Translations under genes and position numbers: made by a program
Notes under the pieces: generated by a model
Database searches by the model: none
Told to the model about the DNA's origin: nothing
What the model saw: only the letters and a program-made list of their open reading frames with translations
Source of the DNA: Candidatus Gallimonas merdigallinarum
Lineage (GTDB): Bacteria; Bacillota; Clostridia; Christensenellales; Borkfalkiaceae
Direction of reading: 5' to 3'
Assembly (NCBI GenBank): GCA_904373325.1
Contig: CAJFFP010000003.1
Span: forward strand, 1 to 64,000
DNA: 64,000 nt
In this document: positions 8,701 through 16,352 of the stretch, one piece after another
How positions within the stretch are numbered: position 1 is the first letter of the stretch
How the letters are laid out: every line of letters starts with the position of its first letter

Positions 8701-9252
8701 TCAGACGTGAAACGCCTTTTGCAGTTTCTTTTTGGAGCGGGCAAGGGCGTTATCGATGCTCTTCCTGTCTTTGCCCGTCACGCGGGCGATCGAGGCGTAG
8801 CTCATGCCGTCGAGATAGAGCGTGACGACGCGGAACTCAAAATCCGAGAGCGCGCTCGTGAGTTTGAAGCGGAACTCCGCCTGCGATTCGTCCGCGAGCA
8901 GAAAGTCTTCGGGCGTATTGCCTTCCGAAACGCTCTCGGGGTCAAAGTCCTCGCACTCCTGCATTTTATCGGCGGCGCGGAGCGCGTCGAAGATTCTGCG
9001 GGAAACGCAGAGGAAGGCGAAGTTTTTAAAGCTCTTGCCGCCGTCCGCCCGATAACCGCGCACCGCGGCGATCAGCCCGATCATGCCTTCCTGCACGAGG
9101 TCCTCCGTCTCGCCGCCCTCCAAAAAGAATTTGCGCGCGCGGGCGCGGACCGCGCTCTTATATCGGTTTAAAAGTTCCTCCTCCGCGCCCGTCTCGCCGC
9201 TCTGGGCGAGCGCGGCGAGCGTCTCGTCGGACTTATTTTTGTAATCTTGCAC
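8701..9252 (-). CDS. sigH: RNA polymerase sigma factor, SigH (Spo0H) type
   Basis: A 183-residue sigma-70 family factor. Region 2 is seen as EDLVQEGMIGLIAAVRGYRADGGKSFKNFA, and region 4 as LSDFEFRVVTLYLDGMSYASIARVTGKDRKSIDNALARSKKKLQ, which closely follows SigH of spore formers (LYLDG-KSY-IA--L---KSIDNAL-R-K-K). In Bacillus SigH drives early sporulation and competence genes. Gene order mrnC-rlmB-sigH supports the call; the usual rae1/yacP gene between rlmB and sigH is absent. The start overlaps the rlmB end by 20 nt. Confidence 0.88.
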   Translation of the reverse strand: MQDYKNKSDETLAALAQSGETGAEEELLNRYKSAVRARARKFFLEGGETEDLVQEGMIGLIAAVRGYRADGGKSFKNFAFLCVSRRIFDALRAADKMQECEDFDPESVSEGNTPEDFLLADESQAEFRFKLTSALSDFEFRVVTLYLDGMSYASIARVTGKDRKSIDNALARSKKKLQKAFHV

Positions 9253-9943
9253 GCACCACCTCGTAGACGCCGATGCCGAGCGCGACCGACGCGTTGAGCG
9301 AATTGACCTTGCCGAACAGCGGAATGGAGAGCACGCCGTCGCACTTCTCGCGCGTGAGGCGTTTTACGCCGCTGTCCTCTCCGCCCACGACGAGCGCGAT
9401 CTTGCCCGTGAGGTCGGCATTATAGATGCTTTCGCCGCCCGCTTCGAGGGCGTACACCCAATAGCCCGCCTTTTTCAGGGCGTCCACCGCGTAATTGACG
9501 GACGGCACTTTTGCGACTTTGATATGCTCCGCCGCGCCCGCGGAGATACGGACGACCGCCTCGGTGACGCTCGCGCCCTTTGCGCTCGGGATCACCACGC
9601 CGTCCGCGCCCGCGCACTCCGCCACGCGGAGAATGCTGCCGAGGTTATGCACGTCCTCGATGCCGTCGCAGAGGACAATGAGACTCTCGTCGCCGCCGAA
9701 CAGATCGTAAAGATCGGCGTATTCGTAAGCGGTCGTGAACGCGATCACGCCCTGATGGCGTTTCGTCTCGCTCTCGCGGTCGAGCGCGGCGCGGTCCACG
9801 AACTGCACGCGGATATTCTTTTTGCGCGCCTCGGCAAATATTTTGCCGAGCGTACCCTGCGCGCCCTTTTCAAGCAGAATTTTTTCAATCGTTTTATCCG
9901 TTTTCAGAAGCTCCAAAACGGCGTTTCTGCCCTCTGTTTTCAT
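9233..9943 (-). CDS. rlmB: 23S rRNA (guanosine-2'-O-)-methyltransferase RlmB
   Basis: A 236-residue SpoU/TrmH family methyltransferase. The N-terminal substrate-binding domain (EGRNAVLELLKTDKTIEKILL) is followed by the knotted SAM domain with DGIEDVHNLGSILRVAECAG, LVVGGEDSGVKRLTREKCD and SIPLFGKVNSLNASVALGIGVYE, the three SpoU motifs. It should methylate G2251 of 23S rRNA. It is coupled to mrnC by ATGA. Confidence 0.95.
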   Translation of the reverse strand: MKTEGRNAVLELLKTDKTIEKILLEKGAQGTLGKIFAEARKKNIRVQFVDRAALDRESETKRHQGVIAFTTAYEYADLYDLFGGDESLIVLCDGIEDVHNLGSILRVAECAGADGVVIPSAKGASVTEAVVRISAGAAEHIKVAKVPSVNYAVDALKKAGYWVYALEAGGESIYNADLTGKIALVVGGEDSGVKRLTREKCDGVLSIPLFGKVNSLNASVALGIGVYEVVRARLQK

Positions 9944-10341
9944 ATCTCGTCATCCTCGGAAAAGAATAATTGCCGTATGCGCTCGGTCTGCCCCGTCAAA
10001 TAGAGGTATCCGAGCAGCGCCTCAAACCCCGTCGAACGGACGTATTCCGCAACGGTGGCGTTCTTGCTCTTGGTCGGTTTTTTGGCGTTCCTGCCGCGGC
10101 GGTAGATTTCCGCCTCCTCCTCGGTGAGCATGGGAAGAATGCGGGCGAGCGCCTCGCTCTGCCCGTGCGCCGAAACGCGCTCCGACGCGCGGCGGTTGAG
10201 CGCGCCCGTTTTCTCGCCGCTCGAAAGCGCAAGACGGGTGCGCACGCACAGCGTATATACCGCGTCCCCCACGAACGCAAGCACGATGGGATTGATTTGT
10301 TTTGCCCGCTCGCGCGGAACGGGCTCTTGTGTCGGTATCAT
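9940..10341 (-). CDS. mrnC: Mini-ribonuclease III
   Basis: A 133-residue RNase III catalytic domain without a dsRNA-binding domain. NPIVLAFVGDAVYTLCVR, KNATVAEYVRSTGFEALLGYLYL are the family motifs, with acidic metal ligands in GDAV and FEALLGYL. In Bacillus it matures 23S rRNA ends. I chose ATG 10341 (MIPTQEP): a possible TTG at 10377 coincides with the -35 element. The ATG is only 7 nt after a perfect TATAAT and has no SD, so the mRNA is probably leaderless. First gene of the mrnC-rlmB-sigH-dnaX-ebfC-recR run. Confidence 0.9.
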   Translation of the reverse strand: MIPTQEPVPRERAKQINPIVLAFVGDAVYTLCVRTRLALSSGEKTGALNRRASERVSAHGQSEALARILPMLTEEEAEIYRRGRNAKKPTKSKNATVAEYVRSTGFEALLGYLYLTGQTERIRQLFFSEDDEI

Positions 10342-10348
10342 CTTACAG

Positions 10349-10377
10349 ATTATACCATATTTGCGGACGATTGACAA
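10349..10377 (-). promoter_or_regulatory. Promoter of mrnC operon, placing the start codon at about +1
   Basis: On the minus strand TTGTCA (10377-10372), a 17-bp spacer, then TATAAT (10354-10349). The ATG of mrnC follows after 7 nt, so transcription should begin at or 1 nt before the A of the ATG. Confidence 0.85.
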
Positions 10378-10438
10378 GCATTCGCGGAAAATCCCGTAAA
10401 ATTATGCCCATCTCCGCGCAAATTCTTTCAATCCGCTC

Positions 10439-10466
10439 TTGCAAATTCCTGCAAATCCGTTATAAT
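10439..10466 (+). promoter_or_regulatory. Promoter of the aldo/keto reductase gene
   Basis: TTGCAA (10439-10444), 16-bp spacer, TATAAT (10461-10466). A normal AAGGAG SD at 10488-10493 then precedes the ATG at 10498, in contrast to the divergent leaderless mrnC. Confidence 0.75.
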
Positions 10467-10497
10467 AGAATTGAAATTCAAAGCACAAGGAGAAACC

Positions 10498-11472
10498 ATG
10501 AACTATCGCAATTTGGGGAAATGGGGTTTGAAGGTGAGCGAGATCGCGCTCGGAAGCTGGGTGACCGATCTTGCGGGAACGGACGCGGAGAAGGTCGCGC
10601 TCGAAACGGTGAACGCCGCGTTCGACGCGGGCGTGAACTTTTTCGACTGCGCGGACGCCTATTCGGGCGGCGCGGCGGAGCGTTTTCTGGGCAAAGCGCT
10701 CAAAGAACACAGCAGAAACGAGTTCGTCGTCTCGTCCAAGGTATTCTTCCCGATGGGGCGCGGCGCGAACGATTGGGGGCTTTCGCGCAAGCATATTATA
10801 GAACAGCTCGATAAGACGCTGCAAAACATGAAGCTCGATTACCTCGATCTGTACTTCTGCCACCGCTTCGACCCAACGACGCCCATCGAAGAGACGATGC
10901 AGGTCCTTTCGGATATGGTCGCGGCGGGCAAGGTCCTCTATTACGGCGTTTCGGAGTGGTCGCCCGTGCAGATCACAAAGGCGCTCGCCGTCATCAAAGA
11001 AAACCATCTGCGCCCGCTCTCCGTCATTCAGCCGCAATATCATATGGCGGACCGCTATATCGAGGACGAGATCATGGGCATCTGCGCCGAAAACGGCGTC
11101 GGCATTACGACATTCTCCCCGCTCGCACAGGGACTTCTGACGGGAAAATACCGCAAGGGTCAGCCCCTTCCCGCAGGCTCGCGCGCGACGTGGCAGGCAG
11201 ATAAGCAGATCAACAACCTGCTCACCGACGAAAATCTGGACAAGGTGGAGCGACTTCTGCCCATCGCGGAAAGTCTCGGCGTTCCCCTCTCCGTGCTGTC
11301 GCTTGCGTGGATCCTCAAAAGGAAGGAGATCTCCTCCGTGATTACAGGCGCAAGCAAGCCCGCGCAGCTTATGAGCAACGTTGCGGCGAGCGGATTTACG
11401 ATCCCGCAGGACGCGCTCGACGAGATCGAACGCATTCTCGATTACAAACCGTTCGTGAGAAGGGTCGGCTGA
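10498..11472 (+). CDS. Aldo/keto reductase, Kv-beta/YghZ subgroup
   Basis: A 324-residue NADPH-dependent (beta/alpha)8 reductase. NYRNLGKWGLKVSEIALGSW, FFDCADAYSGGAAERFLGKAL (Asp and Tyr of the catalytic tetrad), VSSKVFFPMG (Lys), and YLDLYFCHRFDPTTPIEET (His) are all present; AWILKRKEISSVITGASKP is the cofactor-binding end. The closest subgroup is the potassium-channel beta-subunit/YghZ type, which reduces aldehydes such as methylglyoxal. It has its own promoter and SD and is followed 33 nt later by a nitroreductase. Confidence 0.92.
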   Translation: MNYRNLGKWGLKVSEIALGSWVTDLAGTDAEKVALETVNAAFDAGVNFFDCADAYSGGAAERFLGKALKEHSRNEFVVSSKVFFPMGRGANDWGLSRKHIIEQLDKTLQNMKLDYLDLYFCHRFDPTTPIEETMQVLSDMVAAGKVLYYGVSEWSPVQITKALAVIKENHLRPLSVIQPQYHMADRYIEDEIMGICAENGVGITTFSPLAQGLLTGKYRKGQPLPAGSRATWQADKQINNLLTDENLDKVERLLPIAESLGVPLSVLSLAWILKRKEISSVITGASKPAQLMSNVAASGFTIPQDALDEIERILDYKPFVRRVG

Positions 11473-11505
11473 TATTTCGGCTTCCCCTCAATAAAGGAGT
11501 ACATT

Positions 11506-12030
11506 ATGCAATTTTCGGAAGTTTTGAAGGCGCGCGTCTCCACGCGCGATTTTGCGGACTGCCCCGTTCCGGAAACGGCGGTCAGATACGTTCTGGATGC
11601 GGCGCTGTACGCGCCCGTCGGAATGCACCGCTTTGACACGCTGCACCTCTCCGTGATCACAAACAAAGAGCTTTTGGAGCGCATACGGCAGGCAGTTGCC
11701 AAGGCGACGGGCGACGAACACGCCGATCCTCTGCACGGCGCGCCCGTGCTCATCGTCGTTTCCTCCTCGCAGGAAGGCGAGATCGGCGCGCTCAACGTCT
11801 CATGTCTCATCGAAAATATGCTGCTTGCGGCGACCGATCTCGGGCTGGGGAACCTGTACGTGCGCGGCGCGATCGACGTGAGCGCAAAGGACGAAAGTCT
11901 CGTAAAGGCAATGCGCGTTCCCGACGGATTCAAGCCCGTTGCAAGCGTCGCGCTCGGCTACGCGAACGCACCCGCATCGCCCCGCAAAACGCCGAAGAAC
12001 GACGTTACCGCGATCGACTATGTAAAATAA
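11506..12030 (+). CDS. Nitroreductase family protein
   Basis: A 174-residue FMN-dependent oxidoreductase of the nitroreductase fold. The N-terminal VLKARVSTRDFADCPVPE is the classic FMN phosphate site, and ENMLLAATDLGLGNLYVRG plus ASVALGYA form the C-terminal signature. Short members like this are typical of clostridia. SD AAAGGAG precedes the ATG. It is probably co-transcribed with the aldo/keto reductase; both suggest carbonyl or nitro-compound reduction. Natural substrate unknown. Confidence 0.9.
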   Translation: MQFSEVLKARVSTRDFADCPVPETAVRYVLDAALYAPVGMHRFDTLHLSVITNKELLERIRQAVAKATGDEHADPLHGAPVLIVVSSSQEGEIGALNVSCLIENMLLAATDLGLGNLYVRGAIDVSAKDESLVKAMRVPDGFKPVASVALGYANAPASPRKTPKNDVTAIDYVK

Positions 12031-12049
12031 TCGGCATTCAATCAAACGT

Positions 12050-12079
12050 AAAATCGCCGCCCGCTCGGGCGGCGATTTG
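12050..12079. terminator. Bidirectional terminator between nitroreductase and glmS
   Basis: AAATCGCCGCCCG pairs with a matching GGCGGCGATTT arm around CTCG, with A and T tracts on both sides. It separates convergent genes. Confidence 0.9.
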
Positions 12080-12096
12080 TTATCCTGCAAAAAAGC

Positions 12097-13863
12097 TTAT
12101 TCCACCGTTACGCTCTTTGCGAGGTTGCGCGGCTTATCGGGGTCGTTCCCGCGCGCAATGGCAACGTAGTAGGCAAGAAGCTGCAACGGGAGCGAGGAGA
12201 GCATGGGCGAGTAGGCGGGTTCGCACTTGGGCAGCAGTACCGAAGCCGTGATTTCCGCGCACGAAAGGCACGCCGAAACGTTGGTGATGAGAAAGACCGC
12301 CGCGCCGCGCGCGTACACTTCATGAACGGCGTTCATCGTCTTATCCGCAAGCGCGGGATCGGTCACGACGGCGACCACGGGCGTTCTTCCGTCCACCAGC
12401 GCAAGCGTGCCGTGTTTGAGTTCCCCCGCAGGATAGCCCTCGCTCGGAAGATAGCTGATCTCTTTGAGTTTGAGGCTCCCCTCGCATGCGGCGACGTAGT
12501 CCGCGCCCCGCCCGAGGAAAAAGACGCTCTTCGCACCGACGAAATAGGGCATCCAGCTCCTGACCCGTTCTCCCGCGGCAGCCGCCTCGCGGACGAGCGG
12601 CTGAATGCCCGCAAGCGGCGGAGCGGACTTCCCCCTGCTTTCCGCAAGCGCGCCCGCAAGCGCATACAGAGCGGCGAGCTGCGCGTTGAAACTCTTTGTG
12701 GCGGCGACGGCGATCTCCCTGCCCGCACGCGTCGGAAGGACGAAATCGCTCATGCGCTCCAACGAGGAATACGGCACGTTCGTGACGGCGAGCACGCGCG
12801 CGCCCCGCTCTTTCGCAAGCGCGGCGGCGGCGAGCGTATCCGCCGTTTCGCCGCTCTGACTGACCGCGACCGCAAGCGTGTTTTTCGGCACGATCGGGTC
12901 CGAATAGCGGTATTCGCTCGCTATAAACGCCTCGGCGGGGAGACGGGCAAACTTTTGCACGGCGTGTTTCATACACAATCCGCTGTGGTATGCCGTCCCG
13001 CAAGCCACAATATGAAGGTACTCTGTCTGGCATAGTACCTCATAAAGCTCCGAAAAATCGCCTTTTGAGAGGTCGGGAATACTCCGCGCGACCGCTTCGG
13101 GAACTTCCGCGATCTCCTTTTTCATAAAGTGGCGGAATCCCCTCTTTTCGGGGATATCTTCCTCCGCGTCGTACGCGATCTCCCGCTTTTCGACGGAGCG
13201 GAGAGAGGCGTCGTAGAAGGCGGGCGCAGTCCCCTTTTTCAGCACGGCGAACTCGCCGTCTGCAAGCGTGTACACCCTTCTCCCCGCGGCGGCGATGGCG
13301 GGAATATCGCTCGCGACGAACAGTCCGTCCTCGCCGTATCCTACGACGAGCGGACTTGCCTTCCGCGCGCACACGATCGTATCGGGCGCGGATTCGGACA
13401 GAACGGCGATCGCATACGAGCCGACGAGTTTTTCCGCGGCGGCGCGCACGGCGTGCAGGAGATCGCCCTGTTCGGCGGCGACGAGATGCGCGATCACTTC
13501 GCTGTCCGTCTCGGAAGAAAAGGTTTCGCCGCGCGCCTCGCAGACCGCTTTGAGCGCAGCAGCATTTTCGACGATGCCGTTATGCACCACGCAGATCCCG
13601 CCGAAGAGGTGCGGGTGCGCGTTGCGCTCGGAGGGCGCGCCGTGCGTTGCCCAGCGGGTATGACCGACGCCCGTTTTCCCCGCAAGCGAACGCGCCGCAC
13701 TCAGCCCCTTCACCCGCCCCTTGCGTTTGACGACGGTAAACTTACCCCCCTCCGCGACGGCGATCCCCGCCGAATCGTAGCCGCGGTATTCGAGTTTTTG
13801 CAGTCCGTCGAGGAGAATGGGCGCGGCGTTCCGCTCCCCGACGTACCCGACGATGCCGCACAT
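12097..13863 (-). CDS. glmS: Glutamine-fructose-6-phosphate aminotransferase
   Basis: A 588-residue enzyme making glucosamine 6-phosphate from fructose 6-phosphate and glutamine. The N-terminal Cys2 in MCGIVGYVG is the glutaminase nucleophile; HTRWATHGAPSERNAHPH follows. Two SIS domains carry HIVACGTAYHSG and VSQSGETADT, and the C-terminal segment ends in KSVTVE as usual. The ATG at 13863 overlaps the glmM stop by 1 nt (TGATG). No glmS ribozyme is possible directly upstream because glmM abuts it, so feedback control must lie elsewhere. Confidence 0.97.
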   Translation of the reverse strand: MCGIVGYVGERNAAPILLDGLQKLEYRGYDSAGIAVAEGGKFTVVKRKGRVKGLSAARSLAGKTGVGHTRWATHGAPSERNAHPHLFGGICVVHNGIVENAAALKAVCEARGETFSSETDSEVIAHLVAAEQGDLLHAVRAAAEKLVGSYAIAVLSESAPDTIVCARKASPLVVGYGEDGLFVASDIPAIAAAGRRVYTLADGEFAVLKKGTAPAFYDASLRSVEKREIAYDAEEDIPEKRGFRHFMKKEIAEVPEAVARSIPDLSKGDFSELYEVLCQTEYLHIVACGTAYHSGLCMKHAVQKFARLPAEAFIASEYRYSDPIVPKNTLAVAVSQSGETADTLAAAALAKERGARVLAVTNVPYSSLERMSDFVLPTRAGREIAVAATKSFNAQLAALYALAGALAESRGKSAPPLAGIQPLVREAAAAGERVRSWMPYFVGAKSVFFLGRGADYVAACEGSLKLKEISYLPSEGYPAGELKHGTLALVDGRTPVVAVVTDPALADKTMNAVHEVYARGAAVFLITNVSACLSCAEITASVLLPKCEPAYSPMLSSLPLQLLAYYVAIARGNDPDKPRNLAKSVTVE

Positions 13864-15191
13864 CAGAGCGCCTCCGCGCCGTCGCGGACGGCGCGTTCCA
13901 GCGCGTTCATCGCCTCGTCCAGCAATCTCTCCTCCCCCTCGACGAGAATGCGGACGACGGGCTCCGTTCCGGACGCGCGCACCACCGCGCGCAGTCCGTT
14001 TGCTTCCGCGCGGGCGACCGCACGGCGCACCTGCCCGCAGGCGGCGACCGCCGCGCCGCGCTCCGTCCGCACGTTTTTCTCCCGCCGCGGCAGGGGCGTG
14101 TAGCCGCGCGTCAGGCAGGAGAGCGGGCATTTGCTTTCGAGGACGATTTCCGCGACCCGCAGCGCGGTTAAAATGCCGTCGCCCGTCGTTCCGTACTTGC
14201 GGAATATGATGTGACCGGACGTCTCGCCGCCCAGCAGCAGCCCGCTCTCGGCAAGCGCCTCCGCAACGTACTTGTCGCCCACGGGCGTGCGGAGCACGGA
14301 TACCCCCTCCCGCGCAAGCGCGCGTTCCAGCCCCGCGTTGGAGAGCACGGTCGTCACGACGCCGTTCCCTTCCGGCTCGCCGCGGGCGCGCATATCTTTG
14401 GCGGCAACGTATAAAATGCCGTCGCCGTCCACGATCTGCCCCCGTTCGTCCACGCAGATGCAGCGGTCCGCGTCGCCGTCGAAGGCAAATCCTAAATCGA
14501 GCGAACGCTCGGCAACGAGCGCGCACAGCCCTTCGGGATGCGTGGAGCCGCACCCCGCGTTCACATTTTTTCCGTCGGGCGACGCGCCGATGCAGACGAC
14601 TTCCGCGCCGAGCGCGTCGAACACCGCCTTTGCGATGGCGAACGCGCTTCCGTTGGCGCAGTCCAGCCCCACCCGTAGTCCGCGAAAGGAGGTGCGCGGA
14701 ATGGAGAGCAGGTAGGCAAGATAGCGGTTGCGCCCCGCGACGTAATCGATCGTCCGCCCGATCTCCGCGCCCGTGGCGAGCGGAAGCGTACCCCCGTCGA
14801 TATATTCCTCCACGCGGGCGAGTACGTCATCCGAGAGTTTTTCGCCGTCTCCGCCGAAGATCTTGATGCCGTTATCCTCGAACGGATTGTGGCTTGCAGA
14901 GATCATCACGCCGCAGTCGAATCCCTCCGTCCGAACGATATAGGCGACGGAGGGCGTCGTCGTCACGTGCAGAAGGTAGACGTCCGCACCCGAAGCCGCC
15001 GCACCCGCCGCGAGCGCGTATTCGAGCGCGTAGGAGGAGCGGCGCGTATCCTTGCCCACCGCGATACGCACGCGCTCCCCCTTATCGCGGGCGTGATACC
15101 TGCCCAGAAACCGCCCCACGCGGAACGCGTGGACGGCAGTCAGCCGTTCGTTCGCCTTCCCGCGGAATCCGTCCGTTCCGAAATACTTCAT
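13863..15191 (-). CDS. glmM: Phosphoglucosamine mutase
   Basis: A 442-residue alpha-phosphohexomutase converting glucosamine 6-phosphate to glucosamine 1-phosphate. MKYFGTDGFRGKAN is the N-terminal signature, ISASHNP holds the phosphoserine, FAFDGDADRCICVDE binds Mg2+, and GGETSGHIIFRKYGTTGDG is the sugar-binding loop; RASGTEPVVRILVEG closes domain 4. The start is preceded by GGGGAGGTG. It follows the GlmU-like gene after 89 bp and is overlapped by glmS. Confidence 0.97.
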   Translation of the reverse strand: MKYFGTDGFRGKANERLTAVHAFRVGRFLGRYHARDKGERVRIAVGKDTRRSSYALEYALAAGAAASGADVYLLHVTTTPSVAYIVRTEGFDCGVMISASHNPFEDNGIKIFGGDGEKLSDDVLARVEEYIDGGTLPLATGAEIGRTIDYVAGRNRYLAYLLSIPRTSFRGLRVGLDCANGSAFAIAKAVFDALGAEVVCIGASPDGKNVNAGCGSTHPEGLCALVAERSLDLGFAFDGDADRCICVDERGQIVDGDGILYVAAKDMRARGEPEGNGVVTTVLSNAGLERALAREGVSVLRTPVGDKYVAEALAESGLLLGGETSGHIIFRKYGTTGDGILTALRVAEIVLESKCPLSCLTRGYTPLPRREKNVRTERGAAVAACGQVRRAVARAEANGLRAVVRASGTEPVVRILVEGEERLLDEAMNALERAVRDGAEAL

Positions 15192-15280
15192 AGCACCTCC
15201 CCTGCGCGTGCGGGGCGGTTTCTCCGCGCGGCTCCCGTACGCTCTTCCCATCGTATGCGGACGGCGGAGCGGGAGGTGAT

Positions 15281-16258
15281 TTATTCGAGATACTTTGCCG
15301 CCGCGCCCTTTTTGACCGTTTCGCGGCTTCTTCCGATGCAGAAATCGCCGCCCGAAAGATCGCGCGTGAGCGTCGTTCCTGCGGCGAGATAACAGCCCGC
15401 GCCAACGCGTACGGGGGCAACAAGATTGCAGTTGCTTCCGATGAACGCGCCGTTCCCCACGCGGGTGCGGGATTTGCGCTTGCCGTCGTAATTCGCGAAC
15501 ACCGCGCCGCACCCGACGTTGACCTTTTCGCCCAGCTCGGCGTCCCCCACGTAGGCGAGGTGCGAGATCTTACACCCGTCGCCCACGCGCGCGTTTTTCA
15601 GTTCGACGAAATCTCCGACGCGGCAGTCGTCCCCCACGATGGAGGCGGGGCGCAGGCGGGCGAACGGTCCGACCGTGCACCGTTTCCCCACGCGGGCGTC
15701 ACGCAGGTAACTGCTCTCGACGCGCGTTCCCGCGCCGATAAAGCAATTTTCCACAACGCTGTCGCCCGTGATCTCCGCGTCCTCCCCGACGACGGTATCC
15801 CCTCTGACGACCGCGCCGCGGCGCACCGCGGCTCCCCAGCCGAGCTGAACGGTGAGATCGACCAGCGCGCCCTCCTCCACGAGCGCGCCGCGCTCGGCGT
15901 GATAGGCGATGCTCTCCCGCGCCGCAAGCGCGAGCATACGGGAATAATCCGCCAGCGAAAACATTCCCTCCGCAGGGTCGCTCCCCTCGCGGAACGCGCC
16001 GCCGCGTTCCAGATACCCGCCGCGGAAGCGCACGCTACCCGTATGCACGGTGAGAAAGCGCGCGACCTCTTCCGCCGTCAGAAAGGGATAGACGGGATAG
16101 AGCACGAGCTTTTCGCCCGCGGGAAGCGCGCCGTCAACGACTTCCGCGCCGAGCGCGCTGCGCATACGTTCCAGACAATTTTTCCCGAGCAGGTCAAGCT
16201 CGTAATTCTTTTTTCCGCGGAAAGTAAAAAAACTGCGCTTTACAAGATAGATCTTCAT
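15281..16258 (-). CDS. GlmU-like left-handed beta-helix acetyltransferase lacking the uridylyltransferase domain
   Basis: A 325-residue protein. Residues from about 130 match the acetyltransferase half of GlmU: FARLRPASIVG, FVELKNARVGDGCKISHLAYVGDAELG and FANYDGKRKSRTRVGNGAFIGSNCNLVAPV, keeping the Arg, Lys, His, Tyr, Asn and Lys positions used for catalysis and acetyl-CoA binding. The first 100 residues are not a pyrophosphorylase: no LAAGKGTRM motif, and far too short. The ATG has no SD and lies 7 nt after TATGAT. With glmM and glmS next door the step is glucosamine-1-phosphate acetylation; UDP transfer must come from another protein. Confidence 0.8.
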   Translation of the reverse strand: MKIYLVKRSFFTFRGKKNYELDLLGKNCLERMRSALGAEVVDGALPAGEKLVLYPVYPFLTAEEVARFLTVHTGSVRFRGGYLERGGAFREGSDPAEGMFSLADYSRMLALAARESIAYHAERGALVEEGALVDLTVQLGWGAAVRRGAVVRGDTVVGEDAEITGDSVVENCFIGAGTRVESSYLRDARVGKRCTVGPFARLRPASIVGDDCRVGDFVELKNARVGDGCKISHLAYVGDAELGEKVNVGCGAVFANYDGKRKSRTRVGNGAFIGSNCNLVAPVRVGAGCYLAAGTTLTRDLSGGDFCIGRSRETVKKGAAAKYLE

Positions 16259-16271
16259 GTTGGTTATCATA

Positions 16272-16310
16272 CGCGTGCGGCGCGTCCGTTTAGAACGGAC
16301 GCGCCGCACG
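16272..16310. other. 18-bp perfect inverted repeat upstream of the GlmU-like gene
   Basis: GCGTGCGGCGCGTCCGTT and its exact complement flank a TAG loop. On the minus strand it follows a T-run after glpK (so not a classical terminator for it) and sits directly before the -10 of the GlmU-like gene, where it would occupy the spacer and -35 zone. It could act as terminator for readthrough or as a regulatory cruciform. Confidence 0.55.
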
Positions 16311-16352
16311 CTGCCGAAAAAAAAACTTAAAAACTCATACCTGCCCCGCGTT

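Noticed and set aside
13864..14553. N-terminal extension of glmS by about 230 residues
   Set aside because: The true start is the Cys2-exposing MCGIVG at 13863; the extension is Arg-rich out-of-frame sequence inside glmM.
13863..16258. glmS ribozyme
   Set aside because: glmM abuts glmS and no ribozyme-like space exists upstream; the 89-bp gap before glmM and the hairpin at 16272 are too small or of the wrong kind.
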